A stretch of 64,000 nt of DNA. Source: Eonycteris spelaea. Lineage: Eukaryota; Chordata; Mammalia; Chiroptera; Pteropodidae. Where the stretch lies: positions 7,396,501-7,460,500 of the forward strand of contig PUFA01000066.1 of NCBI GenBank assembly GCA_003508835.1, in the 5' to 3' direction. Positions 26,101-36,500 of this stretch are shown in pieces. A program made the position numbers and the translations under genes. The notes beneath the pieces were generated by a model. It ran no database searches. It was not told the DNA's origin and was given only the letters and a program-made list of their open reading frames with translations. Within the stretch, counting starts at the first letter, position 1; every line of letters starts with the position of its first letter.

Positions 26101-27276
26101 GAGAATTCTCAGTGAATTATACAGAATAAGTACTCAGTGGAACCTAAAATTCCACAATGAACCTCACTGCTGGCCACACATGTTGGAGCTCACCGCTTCA
26201 AGACCGTGGAACGGGTTACCTCAGACATATATGATGTTAGTGCTATTGACATTTGTTTTAGAACCAATGTCTGGCTTCCTGTCATCATCTCATGAGTATG
26301 ACGTGAACAAAAACAATTTAGGACAGACTTCCACTGTGAACTCGAACACTTGCTGTTTGGTCTGGGACATGCCAAATCCCCAAATTCTGGATTTAAAAGG
26401 TGGATCTCTACTAATCTTCTTATCTGTTATTTCTGAGTTTCTTGAAATAGTACAATAAATAAATACAAATGAAATATCTGTGACCTTCAAGTTATAGGAG
26501 TACTTTGTTTTACTGATTTTTTCATCTATTTTATTCCAGGTTAAATATACCAAAAGATACTTTAATTCCACTGACAAAACAGGACCAAAAGAAACTTGAC
26601 AGTATCCTGAAGAGACCTTATGTGTTACTTGCCAACCATTTTGGAGAAAAGAAGTATGTTGCTTTTTAAAATTCAAACGTTGTATGGATTATTGCCTTTA
26701 CTTTAGTAGTGGCTATTCACATAATATTTTGAAAAATATCCTCCTTGAAATTTTATGTAACCAACAACCAAGGTGGGTGTTGTTTGGCAGTACGTGGGTG
26801 TTCACACTTCGAATTATGAATGCTAATAAATAAGATCACTTGGATGGAGCTGATCTATTTTATTCGTATCCTTATCGTAGTTATAGACCCATTGTCTGTG
26901 GCTCTATCATGGTTTATAAATGGAAAAAAAAAAGATAAGAAGTATAAAGACCCCAGACTGTTCCTAGTTATTGAAGGCATCCACACAGGTATTACCCTGA
27001 TGTTTTTAGCTGTAAGAGCTCTAGAATATCTTAGCTGACCTAAAGGCTATTGCCCTTGATTTTGAAAAATAAAATAAGTCTAGTTTACTAGTCTGTCAAG
27101 TCGACAGAACTATAACAAAGGACTTTGTTTTGACTATATTTTACTTTTATTGACAGATGGAAATAATGGCAGACTCTAAAATGAAGGCAGAAATTCAAGC
27201 TTTGACCTTCCTATCATCAGATTATCTTTCCAGAGTATACTTACCTAACAAATTAAAATTTGGAGGATGGATATAA
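14017..27276 (+). CDS. SPO11: SPO11, meiotic DNA double-strand-break protein (13 coding exons; reading frame broken in exon 12)
   Basis: SPO11 is the topoisomerase VI A-like transesterase that makes meiotic double-strand breaks through a tyrosine 5'-phosphodiester link, working with TOPOVIBL in germ-cell nuclei. Coding exons: 14017-14147, 15960-16073, 17314-17402, 17804-17870, 18119-18227, 18576-18659, 19356-19392, 19731-19840, 22938-23037, 23333-23370, 24311-24387, 26540-26653, 27157-27276. All introns are GT-AG and phases agree up to exon 12. Translation starts MAFAPMGPEAS and ends KLKFGGWI. The catalytic pair is in RDIYYTDSQLF (exon 5). Toprim acidic residues are in VEKDATFQRL (exon 8) and DADPHG (exon 9). 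The spliced CDS is 1190 nt, which is 395 aa plus stop once a 2-nt GT duplication at 26632-26635 is discounted; human is 396 aa. Read literally, the duplication gives a stop at 27164-27166 and removes the last 40-odd residues. Exon 7 has GIW where human has GIR. Expression should be testis/ovary meiotic. Confidence 0.96.
14148..17313 (+). other. SPO11 introns 1 and 2
   Basis: AT-rich intronic DNA (14148-15959 and 16074-17313). It holds an A/TA tract at 14446-14490 and an A-rich CAAAA tract at 14905-14930. No named repeat and no RNA gene are seen. Confidence 0.6.
15960..16073 (+). CDS. SPO11: SPO11 exon 2 (frame-neutral, alternatively spliced in other mammals)
   Basis: Acceptor ttgtttcag. Encodes SEVLSSIENIIQDIITSLAR through SSWENIK. 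Length is 114 nt with phase 2 in and phase 2 out, so skipping keeps the frame. The donor AAA|GTGGGC is weak. This exon corresponds to the one missing in the SPO11-alpha isoform of mouse and human. Confidence 0.95.
17314..17402 (+). CDS. SPO11: SPO11 exon 3
   Basis: Acceptor aataacag, donor gtaagt. Encodes FEDSVGLQMVSHCTMRKIKS and on. It completes the Lys codon from exon 2 and leaves phase 1. Confidence 0.95.
17804..17870 (+). CDS. SPO11: SPO11 exon 4
   Basis: Acceptor ttattttccag, donor gtaaat. Encodes LILKVLSVIYKLLQSNTYAT then KR across the junction. Confidence 0.95.
18119..18227 (+). CDS. SPO11: SPO11 exon 5 (catalytic tyrosine)
   Basis: Acceptor ttttcctag, donor gtaagt. Encodes DIYYTDSQLFGNQAVVDNIV and on to PRRCLHI. 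The second Tyr of the YY pair is the conserved cleavage residue (Tyr138 in mouse/human numbering, from memory). Confidence 0.95.
18576..18659 (+). CDS. SPO11: SPO11 exon 6
   Basis: Acceptor tgtttttcag, donor gtaagc, 28 whole codons. Encodes LSTSKGLIAGNLRYIEEDGT then KVNCSCTT. It is about one codon shorter than human near the exon end. Confidence 0.95.
19356..19392 (+). CDS. SPO11: SPO11 exon 7 (37 nt)
   Basis: Acceptor ttaacttag, donor gtatcc. Encodes AVAVPSNIQGIW, leaving phase 1. Human has Arg at the final Trp position (CGG versus TGG, a one-base CpG-type change). Confidence 0.9.
19731..19840 (+). CDS. SPO11: SPO11 exon 8 (Toprim glutamate)
   Basis: Acceptor cttcacag, donor gtatgt. Encodes NLITDAKFLLIVEKDATFQR and on to SPCIMVT. 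The Glu of VEKDA is the Toprim metal-binding acid. Confidence 0.95.
21775..21935 (+). repeat. MIR SINE
   Basis: CTACTAAGCACTTTACATAA, CAAGGTAGATAATATCATCA and CCCCATTTTAATAATAAGGT. Confidence 0.75.
22595..22815 (-). repeat. L1-type LINE fragment
   Basis: CGTGGTGAACATCTTTACGT, AATTAATGCCTAGGATAG and GTCAAAGGTATG follow a common antisense L1M 3' segment. Confidence 0.6.
22938..23037 (+). CDS. SPO11: SPO11 exon 9 (Toprim DxD)
   Basis: Acceptor cttgcttttag, donor gtaatt. Encodes GKGVPDLNTRLLVRKLWDTF then HIPIFTVVDADPH. DAD is the metal-binding pair of the Toprim domain. Confidence 0.95.
23333..23370 (+). CDS. SPO11: SPO11 exon 10 (38 nt)
   Basis: Acceptor cttttaacag, donor gtaagt. Encodes GIEIMCIYKYGSM including the split Gly. 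Confidence 0.93.
23795..23954 (-). mobile_element. MER5A-type hAT DNA transposon
   Basis: CGGTGTTTCTCAAAGTGTGT at one end, AACTTGTTAGAAATTCAAAT inside and GGGAGCCACTG at the other. Near full length. Confidence 0.82.
24311..24387 (+). CDS. SPO11: SPO11 exon 11
   Basis: Acceptor ctttattttag, donor gttaga. Encodes SMSFEAHNLTVPAIRWLGLL then PSDIK, leaving phase 2. Confidence 0.94.
24870..25400 (-). repeat. L1-type LINE fragment
   Basis: ATAAAAATGGGATCATACTC, TAGCTGGGTCAAAGGGTATG and GACTGCCCTC. Same element class as 22595-22815. Confidence 0.65.
25754..25800 (+). repeat. A-rich tract
   Basis: A run of more than 20 A followed by GAAAG/GAAAA repeats. The upstream sequence shows no SINE body I recognise. 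Confidence 0.8.
26540..26653 (+). CDS. SPO11: SPO11 exon 12, with a 2-nt GT duplication that shifts the frame
   Basis: Acceptor ttttattccag, donor gtatgt. Encodes RLNIPKDTLIPLTKQDQKKL then DSILKRPYV. After Val the frame is lost: TATGTGTTACTTGCC stands where the family sequence TCQPFWRKE needs TATGTTACTTGCC. The exon is 114 nt; 112 is needed to join exon 13 in frame. Confidence 0.92.
27157..27276 (+). CDS. SPO11: SPO11 exon 13 (terminal coding exon)
   Basis: Acceptor tattgacag. In the family frame it encodes MEIMADSKMKAEIQALTFLS through KLKFGGWI and TAA at 27274-27276, identical in pattern to human. In the frame delivered by exon 12 as written it stops after four codons. Confidence 0.95.
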   Translation: MEIMADSKMKAEIQALTFLSSDYLSRVYLPNKLKFGGWI

Positions 27277-27510
27277 AAGTATATCAGAATATCTTGTAAT
27301 TGCAAGAAGATTCTCATTAGTTTCTATAATACAATTAATATTAAGGCATGAATACCTTATTAGTAACAAAAACAATAATAGTCTAAATCTGAGAGGTTGC
27401 AAATGAATTATAGTGTTCAGAAGTTTTTTCTTAGTTATGTTTTCTTTGTCTTCATAGTAAAGGGATCATACCTCATTAATTCACTTGTGAAATTAGTGCA
27501 ATTTATTTTG

Positions 27511-27516
27511 AATAAA
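27511..27516 (+). terminator. SPO11: Candidate SPO11 polyadenylation signal
   Basis: AATAAA lies 235 nt after the SPO11 stop codon, followed by T/G-rich sequence. It is the first canonical hexamer in a plausible position after the stop. Confidence 0.5.
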
Positions 27517-27519
27517 TAT

Positions 27520-30479
27520 TGGGTTGATATAGCCTTTAGCGCTTTATTTTATTTTTGAGAATACTGTTTATTAATAATATATTTATTTGAAAAATTTCTG
27601 AAGGCTTTAATCAGTTCTCACCCAAATTGAGATCACTTGAATTCTTTTCGAGTCTAGGTTTATAGAACAAAGCACTTCTCCAGTTTTAAGATTTACAGAA
27701 ACCTCAAATTTTAATAAGGCCTTTCTGTAACAGTAAAGACATGACCTTTTTACCCTCATAAACCCATCTTAATTTTTCCAGAGGTGAATTTTATGATTTT
27801 ATTCTGTACTTTCAGTAAACTTTTAACTGCACTAAAATGTTTCTTGTAATTAAAAGCAAGAATATGTTTTTGTAGGAAAGCATAGAAATGTTGTTTACTT
27901 ATTTTATCAAGATAAATGTTCATAATAATACTAGGTAGCATTTCTGAGAACTTATATCTGGAAATCACTGCTTACACATTGTTTTATTTAACTCCCCAAA
28001 GCCTCGTCTCCCTCTGAACTTTTAGTTTACAGGTGAGAATACTGAAGATGTTCCTTGTCCAAAGCCACAGCCACATCATGGCCGAGCGGAGCAACACTAC
28101 CGTCGACCTCAAGAACCAGACCAGCTGTGGGCTCCAGTGCCAAATGGAAGCATGGGGTCCCTTGTTCAAAAGTTGTTAAGAATGTCAAGACAAAAGCAAC
28201 AGAGGATTAAACCAAGCATGGGCCCTTCTTAGCATGGGGCCCTCTGTGACAGCACAGGTTGTACATACCCAAAGCTGGCCCTACTCAAGGTGTTCTATAA
28301 TTGTTAGATAAGGTAATGTAATAATAAAAGAGAATACCTTATTTCCTTTGTGTGCTGGACATTTTTCTAGGTGCTTTACGAACATTAACTAAATTCACCT
28401 TCACAGAAACCCTATAAGCTAGGTACTTATCTTGTCCTCATTTTAAGAATGAGACAACAAAAGTACAGAGAGGTTAAGAAGCTTTCCCAAGGTCACATAA
28501 GCTGGGACTTAAACCCAGAGTCCGGCTCCAAAGCTCATACTTTAACCATGACGTTGGTACACCTGTGTGGCCTGGCATGCACACTGCTTGGGGAAGGTCT
28601 ACAATTCTTACTGTTGGCGAGGTGTCAAAGCAAGGCCCTGATGCCAAGCCTGTGATGTCAGCAATCATGCTATGTTCTCTGTTCTCATCGGAACTAAATA
28701 TTTCATTTTGAGAACATTCTGGTTATACCGTTAATTTGACTTGTGAGACTATCAAAAATTCTAGCAAAGAATTTTTATAAATCAGTTTTTTTCTTTGGAC
28801 TTATACCATATATCTTCTGTTAACATCTAATTATATCATTATACTTTGCTAATTTTTATGAAGAAGAAATTGCTAATTGAGAAATAAATGGTTAAGCCAC
28901 AAGATATCTGGATCAGAATATACTGTCAAAATAAGAAAGAAAGAAAATCTACGTTATTAAAATTTAAAAATAAATTTGAAAAAGGCTTACAGATACATTC
29001 AGTTTGGATAATTAAATTCATCTCAAGTTTATGATTGGAAACACGTAAAATAATTTTTATTTGGGTAATGAAAATGGTAAGAGAAAAATACATTATCTTT
29101 ATTATATGCAGATGAAAAATTAATGTTAGTAGCTATTTGGGAATTATCTAGACTTCTAACTTTTAAGATTTGTTTCTAAAAAAAGAGTACTGTAAAATAG
29201 GCAGCTATTTAAAATGGCACCTGATGACCGACATCCCTTCTACCATCATCTACTGTATTTGTTTTAAATATTTGCATAATTTTAAATAACAAAGGACATT
29301 TGGATTGGAATCTGTTTATAATTAGAATGAATAGAAGTTGGTGCAACAAAAAAGCGTTCAGAGAATCTTTTGTCCTTAAGGGCTCCTAATTACCCTTGCA
29401 AAATAAAAGCTCTTGTGATGTCCCCAGGTTTCTGGGAAATTTAACTTTCATCATTGATGATGCTAATTGGTTTTAGAAATAATTTCATGGGGTAAAAATC
29501 ATATTGCATTTTCTACAAAATAGGCAAAAAACACTCCAGGATTTCCACCTGTGGCTTCCTTTAATGCTGAAAAAAAATGCTTTCAAAGTTAAGCTACGTG
29601 TACATTAAAAAAATTTTTTCAACAGAATATTTTTGTAGTAAAGTACTGAGAAACATTGCTTTTGTTCACCAGTAAAGGTGCGTCGCCAAGAAAACAATCC
29701 CGTAAAAATAAACCAAGGTCGCCCTCTGCTGGCAGAAGCTCTACTGTGCTCTTAAATCTCAATATTTAGGGTGGACATTTCTTAAAATATTTTCAAGTCA
29801 TTGTTTTATGGAATGGGAAGAAAGAGTCTGAGACACAACAAGAGGGTGGGAAAAACTGAGGATTTCTGCGTGAGACTGATTACTTGACTGAAACCCATTT
29901 CGTCTCATCAGCTTTGGAGGTTCCCAATTCCTTGTAAAGCGATGCTTAACGTGTGCTTCTTTGCAATGGAGCTATTTATAAAATCTTAATGTATTAAAAA
30001 ACTTAAAATTTCAGAATTAAAGAGCGCTTCAAATGAAAAGGAATTGATACAAAATTACAAACATATTGTTTCTATTCTACCTAACCTAGAAATGGAATAT
30101 AAACTGTGCATTCTTAAATCCCCATGTGTAGAAATTGTACAAGAGTTTACCAGTGTCAATGATAGCCATGGCCAAAACTTAATTTTAATTATTTTTATTT
30201 TAAATAGTTTTTTTAATCAACCCATACCCATGGGTACAGATGTAGTGCTTCCCTCTCTTATTTCTAGGGGGAGAAAGTGGGATGACTCGCCACAATCTGC
30301 CATCTGTGGAGGTGTTGAGTCAGATTTGGGGGGCAGGCTGCTTGCAACCCAATTCAACTTCCACTAACTGCCCCTGTGGCTGAGACATTACCACCTGGCC
30401 TTGGTTTTATCAGGGGCAAATAATAAAATATCTACTCTATGGAGTCATTGTGATGATTGAAGATGATAATGGAGTTGCA
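27520..30479. other. SPO11-RAE1 spacer
   Basis: About 3 kb of AT-rich DNA with one clear MIR (28330-28560). The rest, 28570-30440, shows no gene and no repeat I can name. Confidence 0.6.
28330..28560 (+). repeat. MIR SINE
   Basis: CTAGGTGCTTTACGAACATT, AAGCTAGGTACTTATCTTGT, GAGAGGTTAAGAAGCTTTCC and AAGGTCACATAAGCTGGGAC. Confidence 0.88.
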
Positions 30480-30884
30480 ATTCACTAGAGAAGACACTAT
30501 TCTTTACCAGCCCGGGGTGCGGATTTACCAAGGCAGTTGCCGACTTACAGGCGACTTCATGAACTTTCGACCAATCCGCAAACTACTGGCACAAGGACTT
30601 CCTCTTGGCGTCAATAAGGCTTCTGCGCATGTACCTCCGCCCGCCAGCAGGCGGAGCCTTTTTCTTCCTTCCCTTCCGGGCGACACAGGAAGTAGCTCCG
30701 GGGCGCATGCGCCTTGTCTCCACGGTACTTGAAGGCTTCCTCCTCTGGCGTCCGGGGACTCCCTGCTCTCAGGATTTCGGATCGCGGCTCCTCGCCCTCT
30801 CCACCTCCTCGGCGGAGCGGCTTCGCAGGCTCCAGAATCCTCCTGCTCCTCGCAGCCGGCCTCCCTCCGCGGCGCGACTCTCAG
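30480..30884 (+). promoter_or_regulatory. RAE1: RAE1 CpG-island promoter and noncoding exon 1
   Basis: GC- and CpG-rich block upstream of RAE1, continuing into intron 1 to about 31050. A perfect NRF1 palindrome GCGCATGCGC sits at 30703-30712 and a half-site TGCGCAT near 30624. ETS-like cores TTCCGG and GGAAGT flank 30675-30693. There is no TATA box. A strong donor CTCAG|GTAGGC at 30884/30885 marks the end of a probable 5' UTR exon. The coding exon acceptor at 33477 adds 7 nt of UTR before the ATG. The start site is probably between about 30690 and 30770, which is an inference. Confidence 0.75.
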
Positions 30885-31389
30885 GTAGGCCCCGGACCTC
30901 CTGCCCTCGCTCCGCCGCCATGGCGCCGCCGAGGCCGGGTCCCCGTTGCGGAGTACGCCCTGCAGCCTGGTGCTGGGCGCGGGCCCGGCTGTTGGCCAGC
31001 TGCGTTAGTGGGTCCTGGGAGTGACGTCGGAGCGGGAAGGGGCCTTAGCGGGCACCTCGGGTCTAAACCCTCTCCTTTCTCTTGTGGGGAAACCGAGGCA
31101 CCGGGAAGGGTCACAGAGTTGATGGCAGCGTCTGTCGCCTTTGCCCTTCCCCTTTACACGTCTGGCTTCTTACCAGACACGTGCCACCTCCTCGAACACG
31201 TTCCCTGACCGTTTTTCTACCGAAGGGCTCCCCCTTTTAGTCTCTCCCACGCCTGCCTGCCTCATTCCCTTCGTTGCACTCGCTACTCTCAAACCGCGTC
31301 TTTCTCGTTGTTTTCTGTCTTACTCCGCCGGGTGTGTGTGATGCACATGTACCTAGCCCCCAGGCAGGTCTCTGTCGAATGGCAGCCGC

Positions 31390-32010
31390 CGTGGGCCAGG
31401 CACCGTGCTGAACGCCAGGCGTGCTCTGCGTTGGGGAAGAACCCAGACCTCTCTCTGCCCTGGAGGAGCTGACATTCTCCTGGGACGAGATTGTAAACAA
31501 GAAATTCCAGGTTGTGGCAGGTGCTATAATGAGAAAACGGGGATGAGATTGAAAGTTGTATGGGTTCAATTAGGAAAGCAGGGAGGCCTCTGAGGAGGGG
31601 GCCTTGTTAAAAAAATACGTCTGACAGCTTCATGGAAGTGTAACTTACCTACTATAACCCGTTGAAAGTGGACTTTTTGATGAATTTGGAGAGTTTATTA
31701 CAGCTGTGTAAACATCAGCACTGAACAGGTTAAGCACATCTCCATTACCTCAAAAAGTTTTCAGGAGGCACCTTTTGAACTGGGATCCGAAGATCCGGAT
31801 TTAGACAGCTGGAGGCTTGGGGAAGGGGGAATAGTCCTAGCCTGAAGGAAAGCGGGTTGCAGCGGGGTGAGCTTGCTGTGTTCACAGGCAGGACGGACGC
31901 CAGCAGAGCCTGGTGGCTGCAGTGCAGTGAGGCAAGCGAGAGTGAGCTGGGGGGATTGGGTAGGTCAGGGACGGGTGTCTTTGTAGCTTGTGGTCCACAT
32001 AGGCTGGTTA
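31390..32010 (-). repeat. L2 LINE interrupted by an L1 fragment
   Basis: 31390-31600 (GGGCCAGGCACCGTGCTGAA, CTGGAGGAGCTGACATTCTC) and 31765-32010 (GGTGGCTGCAGTGCAGTGAG) are antisense L2. 31605-31765 is an L1-type piece (CTTCATGGAAGTGTAACTTA). Confidence 0.65.
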
Positions 32011-32644
32011 GTACTTGAATGACCCTTGCTCTTTCCCTAAGTTCATCCCTAATGGCAGAAGTGTTCTTGATTTTTGAAAAGGGAGAAGGAACGGAAGTCA
32101 AAGAAGTTTCGAGCACTGTGTGAGACCTCACTTGGTTTTCATAACTCCATGCAGTAGACATCAGTGACTATTTTTATGGATGAGAAAGTCAAGGCTAAAT
32201 AACCTGCTCATAGCCATATAGCTAGTTCCTGAACTCTGAAACCAGTAGCCTTGTCTGCTCATGCAGTTAACTGGTGTTTCAAGTACATTGCTAACATTTA
32301 AGGCAGGAGTGGTCGGCAAGCACTGTGTCCTCACAAAGTTGTCTTTTGAGATACTAATGTGCTCATAGCTATTGCTTTTATTTAGTATGTCTGCACTTAA
32401 TTTCATGAAGCTCAGGAAACTAAAATGCCTTTCCAAAAATCCTAGCGGTTTTCCGGTTCTATGTTGTCTTCTTTAGAGATGTTACCCTGTTAATGCGTGT
32501 GTCACTCAACTTCTAGGCTCCTTTGGGAGGGGTGACTGACAAGGTAGACTTCTCAGCGGAGACATTTTCTAACCTATGACAGAATGAAGATGTAGCATCA
32601 ACATGTGGGTTATCAGGGAGTTAAAATACATAGACTTTCTTCTT

Positions 32645-32830
32645 TGAGGGAAAGTGTTTATTGTGCCCACTATGTGCTGGATGCTGCGCTTTCTGCACAG
32701 ATAACCTGATTTGATCTTCTGAGCTCTCCTGGAGAAGGCGTTAACTATTCTCTGTGTTTGCAGAGCAGGAAAATGAGGTCTGGGGAGATTAGGGTCCCAG
32801 CTCTGGTGAGTGGCAGGGCTTCTGGGGGGC
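32645..32830 (+). repeat. MIR SINE
   Basis: GCCCACTATGTGCTGGATGC, GAGCAGGAAAATGAGGTCTG and GTGAGTGGCAGGGCT. Confidence 0.8.
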
Positions 32831-33484
32831 CTCCTGGACTGTGTGCCTCGGAAAAAAATGTGGGAGGATTCTTGCTCGTTTTACCAGACCTTTTGGTGCT
32901 CAAGTTAACCAAAGTGGATTACTTTTTTAAACTTCTTTTACAAAGAAATTGCTGAATTGCTGCCAGGACTGGTTTCTTTTCTAAGTAACTTCATGCAGAG
33001 ATATTGATCTAAACCGGCCTGCAGAAATTAGTGAGAAGAAAGCGAATTCCCACTAAGTGGGAATCTGGAAGAATGGTACCTTCTGCTGGTTTACTGTTGT
33101 GTTCCTGGTGCTCAGCTCGGGGTCACTATAAAGAATGAGCAGATTTCTTTTCTAGCTGATGACTGGGGAAGTACTCTGCCATAAAGTGTCGATGATAGTT
33201 TATTAATAGTGACAAATGTAAAGTGGAAGGAAACCAGGTGTGGGGTGTATGGGAACGGTACAGGTTTCTGTAAATCTAAAACTATTCTAAAATAGAAAAT
33301 TGTATTAAAAATATTTTGTTAATCATAATCATATAGTTAGAGCTCTACAAAGAAAGATACTTGGCATCAAGCCATTTAGACTTTATTTCCCTTTTGTGAC
33401 TTAGTTAGCTTTATACTGCTTCTCAGTGATATTTATTAAGAGAGGGCCTATCCTTCACATCTTCTATTATTTTTTAGGGCCACG

Positions 33485-33574
33485 ATGAGTTTGTTTGGAA
33501 CAACTTCGAGTTTTGGAACTAGTGGGACCAGCATGTTCGGCAGCACAACTGCGGACAACCACAACCCTATGAAG
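33485..33574 (+). CDS. RAE1: RAE1 exon 2 (first coding exon)
   Basis: The exon begins at 33478 after acceptor attttttag; the ATG is 7 nt in. It encodes 30 residues, [20 protein letters not shown] then [10 protein letters not shown]. Donor gtagcg. The Gly/Phe-rich start matches the family. Confidence 0.97.
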
Positions 33575-36500
33575 GTAGCGTCGCGGGCCTCGTGGGCTGT
33601 GTAGAAAAGGCGCAGGCTGGCGTTTCCCACAGAAGTGACGGTGGAAGGCGAGATAGTTTGGGAGCCCACATTGGGGTGAAAGCTCTGAAACTTTGTCTAG
33701 CCACTTTCTCAAACATTGGAGCGCAGAAGCTGTGTGTCCCTCTAGACTAGTGTCCTAGTCCTCTGACTTTCTTGATCACCAGAATCACTCGAGGTGCAGG
33801 TTTCCAGAGCCCAGCCCACACTGTCGAATCAGCTTCTGTGGGGAAGGAGGGGAGGTCATAGCCGTGATCCTGCACTCTGGGGCAAGAGTGAACTGCTGGG
33901 CCACCATCTGGAAAACGTGGTTGTGGGCGTTTCATTTAATGCTCCTTCTGGTCCCACTGCGCTAGTACTGCCACTGGCTAATTTATTATTCCCCTTTTTG
34001 AGGAAGAAAGGTCTGATTTAGTTAGTTCTTGAGCACAAGGAAAGTCCGGTATGAGGCGCTTAGTGAGAAAGAAGGCAATTTGGAATGACGTGGTGATGCC
34101 ACAGACATTTAACGTTGACTTCCCCTCCCACACAGGATATCGAAGTAACATCCTCTCCTGACGATAGCATCGGCTGTCTATCTTTCAACCCACCGACCTT
34201 GCAGGGGAACTTTCTTATTGCAGGATCGTGGGCTAACGATGTAAGTGCTCCTTAAATCATGGCCTGCCAGTCTCTTGGTATGGACAAGGTTAGCTTTCTT
34301 TGTGGTCCCATTCTTTCCCAAGTGAATAAAGCTGAGCTAAGGCTTATTCATGGCCCTTTTACAGAAATCCCTGCTCTGGTTCAGTATCTCGAAGTATATT
34401 CCCAAATCAGATGTAGTAGTCACTGAGAGTGGGCTGAAGGTGATGGTGTACCCAGATTTCCCTTCCGGGTATCCCGAAAATGTTCTTCAGGTATATAGTT
34501 AACTTTTTCAACTTTAGACCTAGCACACATTCTGCAGAGACAATTTGCTTAACCTGTTGTGTACAAAAAAGACAAAATTATAGTCTTTTTTACTGGTGGA
34601 AAAACCAGCAAAGGATAAGAGACACTTCACAGAAGGAGTTCGAGTGGCCCATTAAACTTGAACCATTTAGCCACACTCAATCCAATAAACACAAATTGAC
34701 ATGATAGCCTTTTTCCCCTGTCCAGTTAACCAAAATAAGAAGTTTAAAATCTGGAGAAAGGATCACACGTGGTGCCGGCAAGGATAGGCCGGAACCTTTC
34801 GTGTGCTGCTGGTGAGAGTGTGGAATGGTCAGCTCCTCTGGAGGTGATGGGCAGTGCTTAGCAGAAACCAGTCCGTGTCTCCGTGTTCCCTCCTGAGGCT
34901 TGAGGAGGATCTCTGTACCTTGCATGTACCGAATTAATCTCTGTAGCCACTGAAGCACTGAACACACTGTCACCTTCAGCTTAAGCCAGGTGTGAGGCTT
35001 AGAGGAGCCAGATAACTGGCCCGGGTCCTGCATCCGAGTGCCAGAGCCGGGGCGCTGGCCCACGCAGCCTGACCTGCGGCCCGCGGTCCTTGCCACTGCC
35101 TTCCGGCTGCCTCATTTTAAAAGGTCTTCATGCAGGGAAAATTTTGAAAATTATATTACCTGATAGTAATGGTCATGCGTGGTATATCTGTGATGGAATA
35201 CCATTTTTCAAATTTCTGGAAACATTTCTGCAACAGGGAGGCAGCCGCGAGGCGGGAGGGGAGGGGAGGAGAGCGTAGGGGAAGAAGGTGCTTGTGCTTG
35301 AGCGGGTCTGGAGTCTACGTGTAGATTTTGGAGAGACTTCAGTCGATTCTCTGCTAAAAAACGTTAGAGAATGTTTATTGGCAAGTAATGCAAGTGAGAA
35401 AAGCCGAAATTGCAAGTGAAGATACTGTATAATCTAGGCTTTTAAAGAAAATATGTGTGCATAAAAAGACGAAAGCACGCTGAACTGTCAACCGTAGTTG
35501 TGGGATGAAGGCGATTTTTATTTCTTTGTCGTGTTTATGGCATCTCTAAAATGCATTACTTTTAGAATCAGGAAAAAGATGATGTAAAAAGTCGGTATCA
35601 GAGAAGAAAGGTCAGTTTCCACTTTTGTGTTGATTCTCTGGTAATGGATGACATTCTGCTTCAGAAGATTCATATACCTCATAGCTGTGGTGTGAAAATT
35701 ATCTGCCGTTTTAGATTTAAACAAAAGAATTGGCATATTTTAATAGCTTAGGAATAGGAAAGTAGTTACTTCCTTATACCTTTCGATTGCATCATTCTTA
35801 AAGTTGGATAATTAAACTAATATGAGAAGTTCGTGTATATTTAAATTGTACCCTGTTAGTTATTAGGTGTTAAATGCATGTAATTGATCTAAATTTCTGC
35901 CTTGGCGTTAATTCGCCTTGTGGCTGTAGGTTCGCTGCTGGGAAGTTCAGGACAGCGGGCAGACGATCCCAAAGGCCCAGCAGATGCACACGGGGCCTGT
36001 GCTGGGGGTGTGCTGGAGCGACGTAAGTCCTTTCTCACATTTTCTTCTGCATAAGCGATCAGATATTTACATATTTCTGGTTTTATATTATCCAGAACAC
36101 AAATAACGTGTGTATACACACTGTAGGAATTTTAAATTTCCTAATGAAATATATATATTTTTTGATGTTCCTAATGTAGTTAGTTAGTGATAGCTTCAGT
36201 AAATTTCTGAAAGCTTTTCTCACGTAAAAATCCATTTTATTGACATGTTATTTAACAGAAAGGATTAGGTCATTTCTTGAAGCCTTTCCTACCTCTGTAT
36301 GCCTTCAGCTATGTTGTTTTAAAATTAGAAACTTACTATCTCAGAAAATTAGGGGGAGAAATGATCATTTCCTGTTATGAGAGTTGAAGTCTTTCGATTT
36401 TTTCCTTTCAGATCTTGAACATCAGCAGTATAAGCAGACACGTTCAAGTTCATTTGTCTCTGAGCTTTCCTTCCTTCCTTCCTTCCTTCCTTCCTTCCTT

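Larger units (their letters stand above)
23038..27156 (+). other. SPO11 introns 9-12
   Basis: Introns are 23038-23332, 23371-24310, 24388-26539 and 26654-27156. Intron 10 contains MER5A, intron 11 an L1-type fragment and an A-rich tract. Intron 12 has a 72-codon open frame (26820-27038) with hydrophobic stretches and no known match. Confidence 0.6.
30885..35929 (+). other. RAE1 introns 1-3
   Basis: Introns are 30885-33477, 33575-34135 and 34241-35929. Intron 1 begins inside the CpG island and then holds nested L2/L1 and a MIR. Intron 2 shows nothing named. Intron 3 holds the candidate cassette exon and an L1-like fragment. Confidence 0.6.

Noticed and set aside
30605..31208. Open frames across the RAE1 CpG island
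   Set aside because: They cross the exon 1 donor and promoter; the RAE1 start is in exon 2 and the frames show only GC-rich composition.
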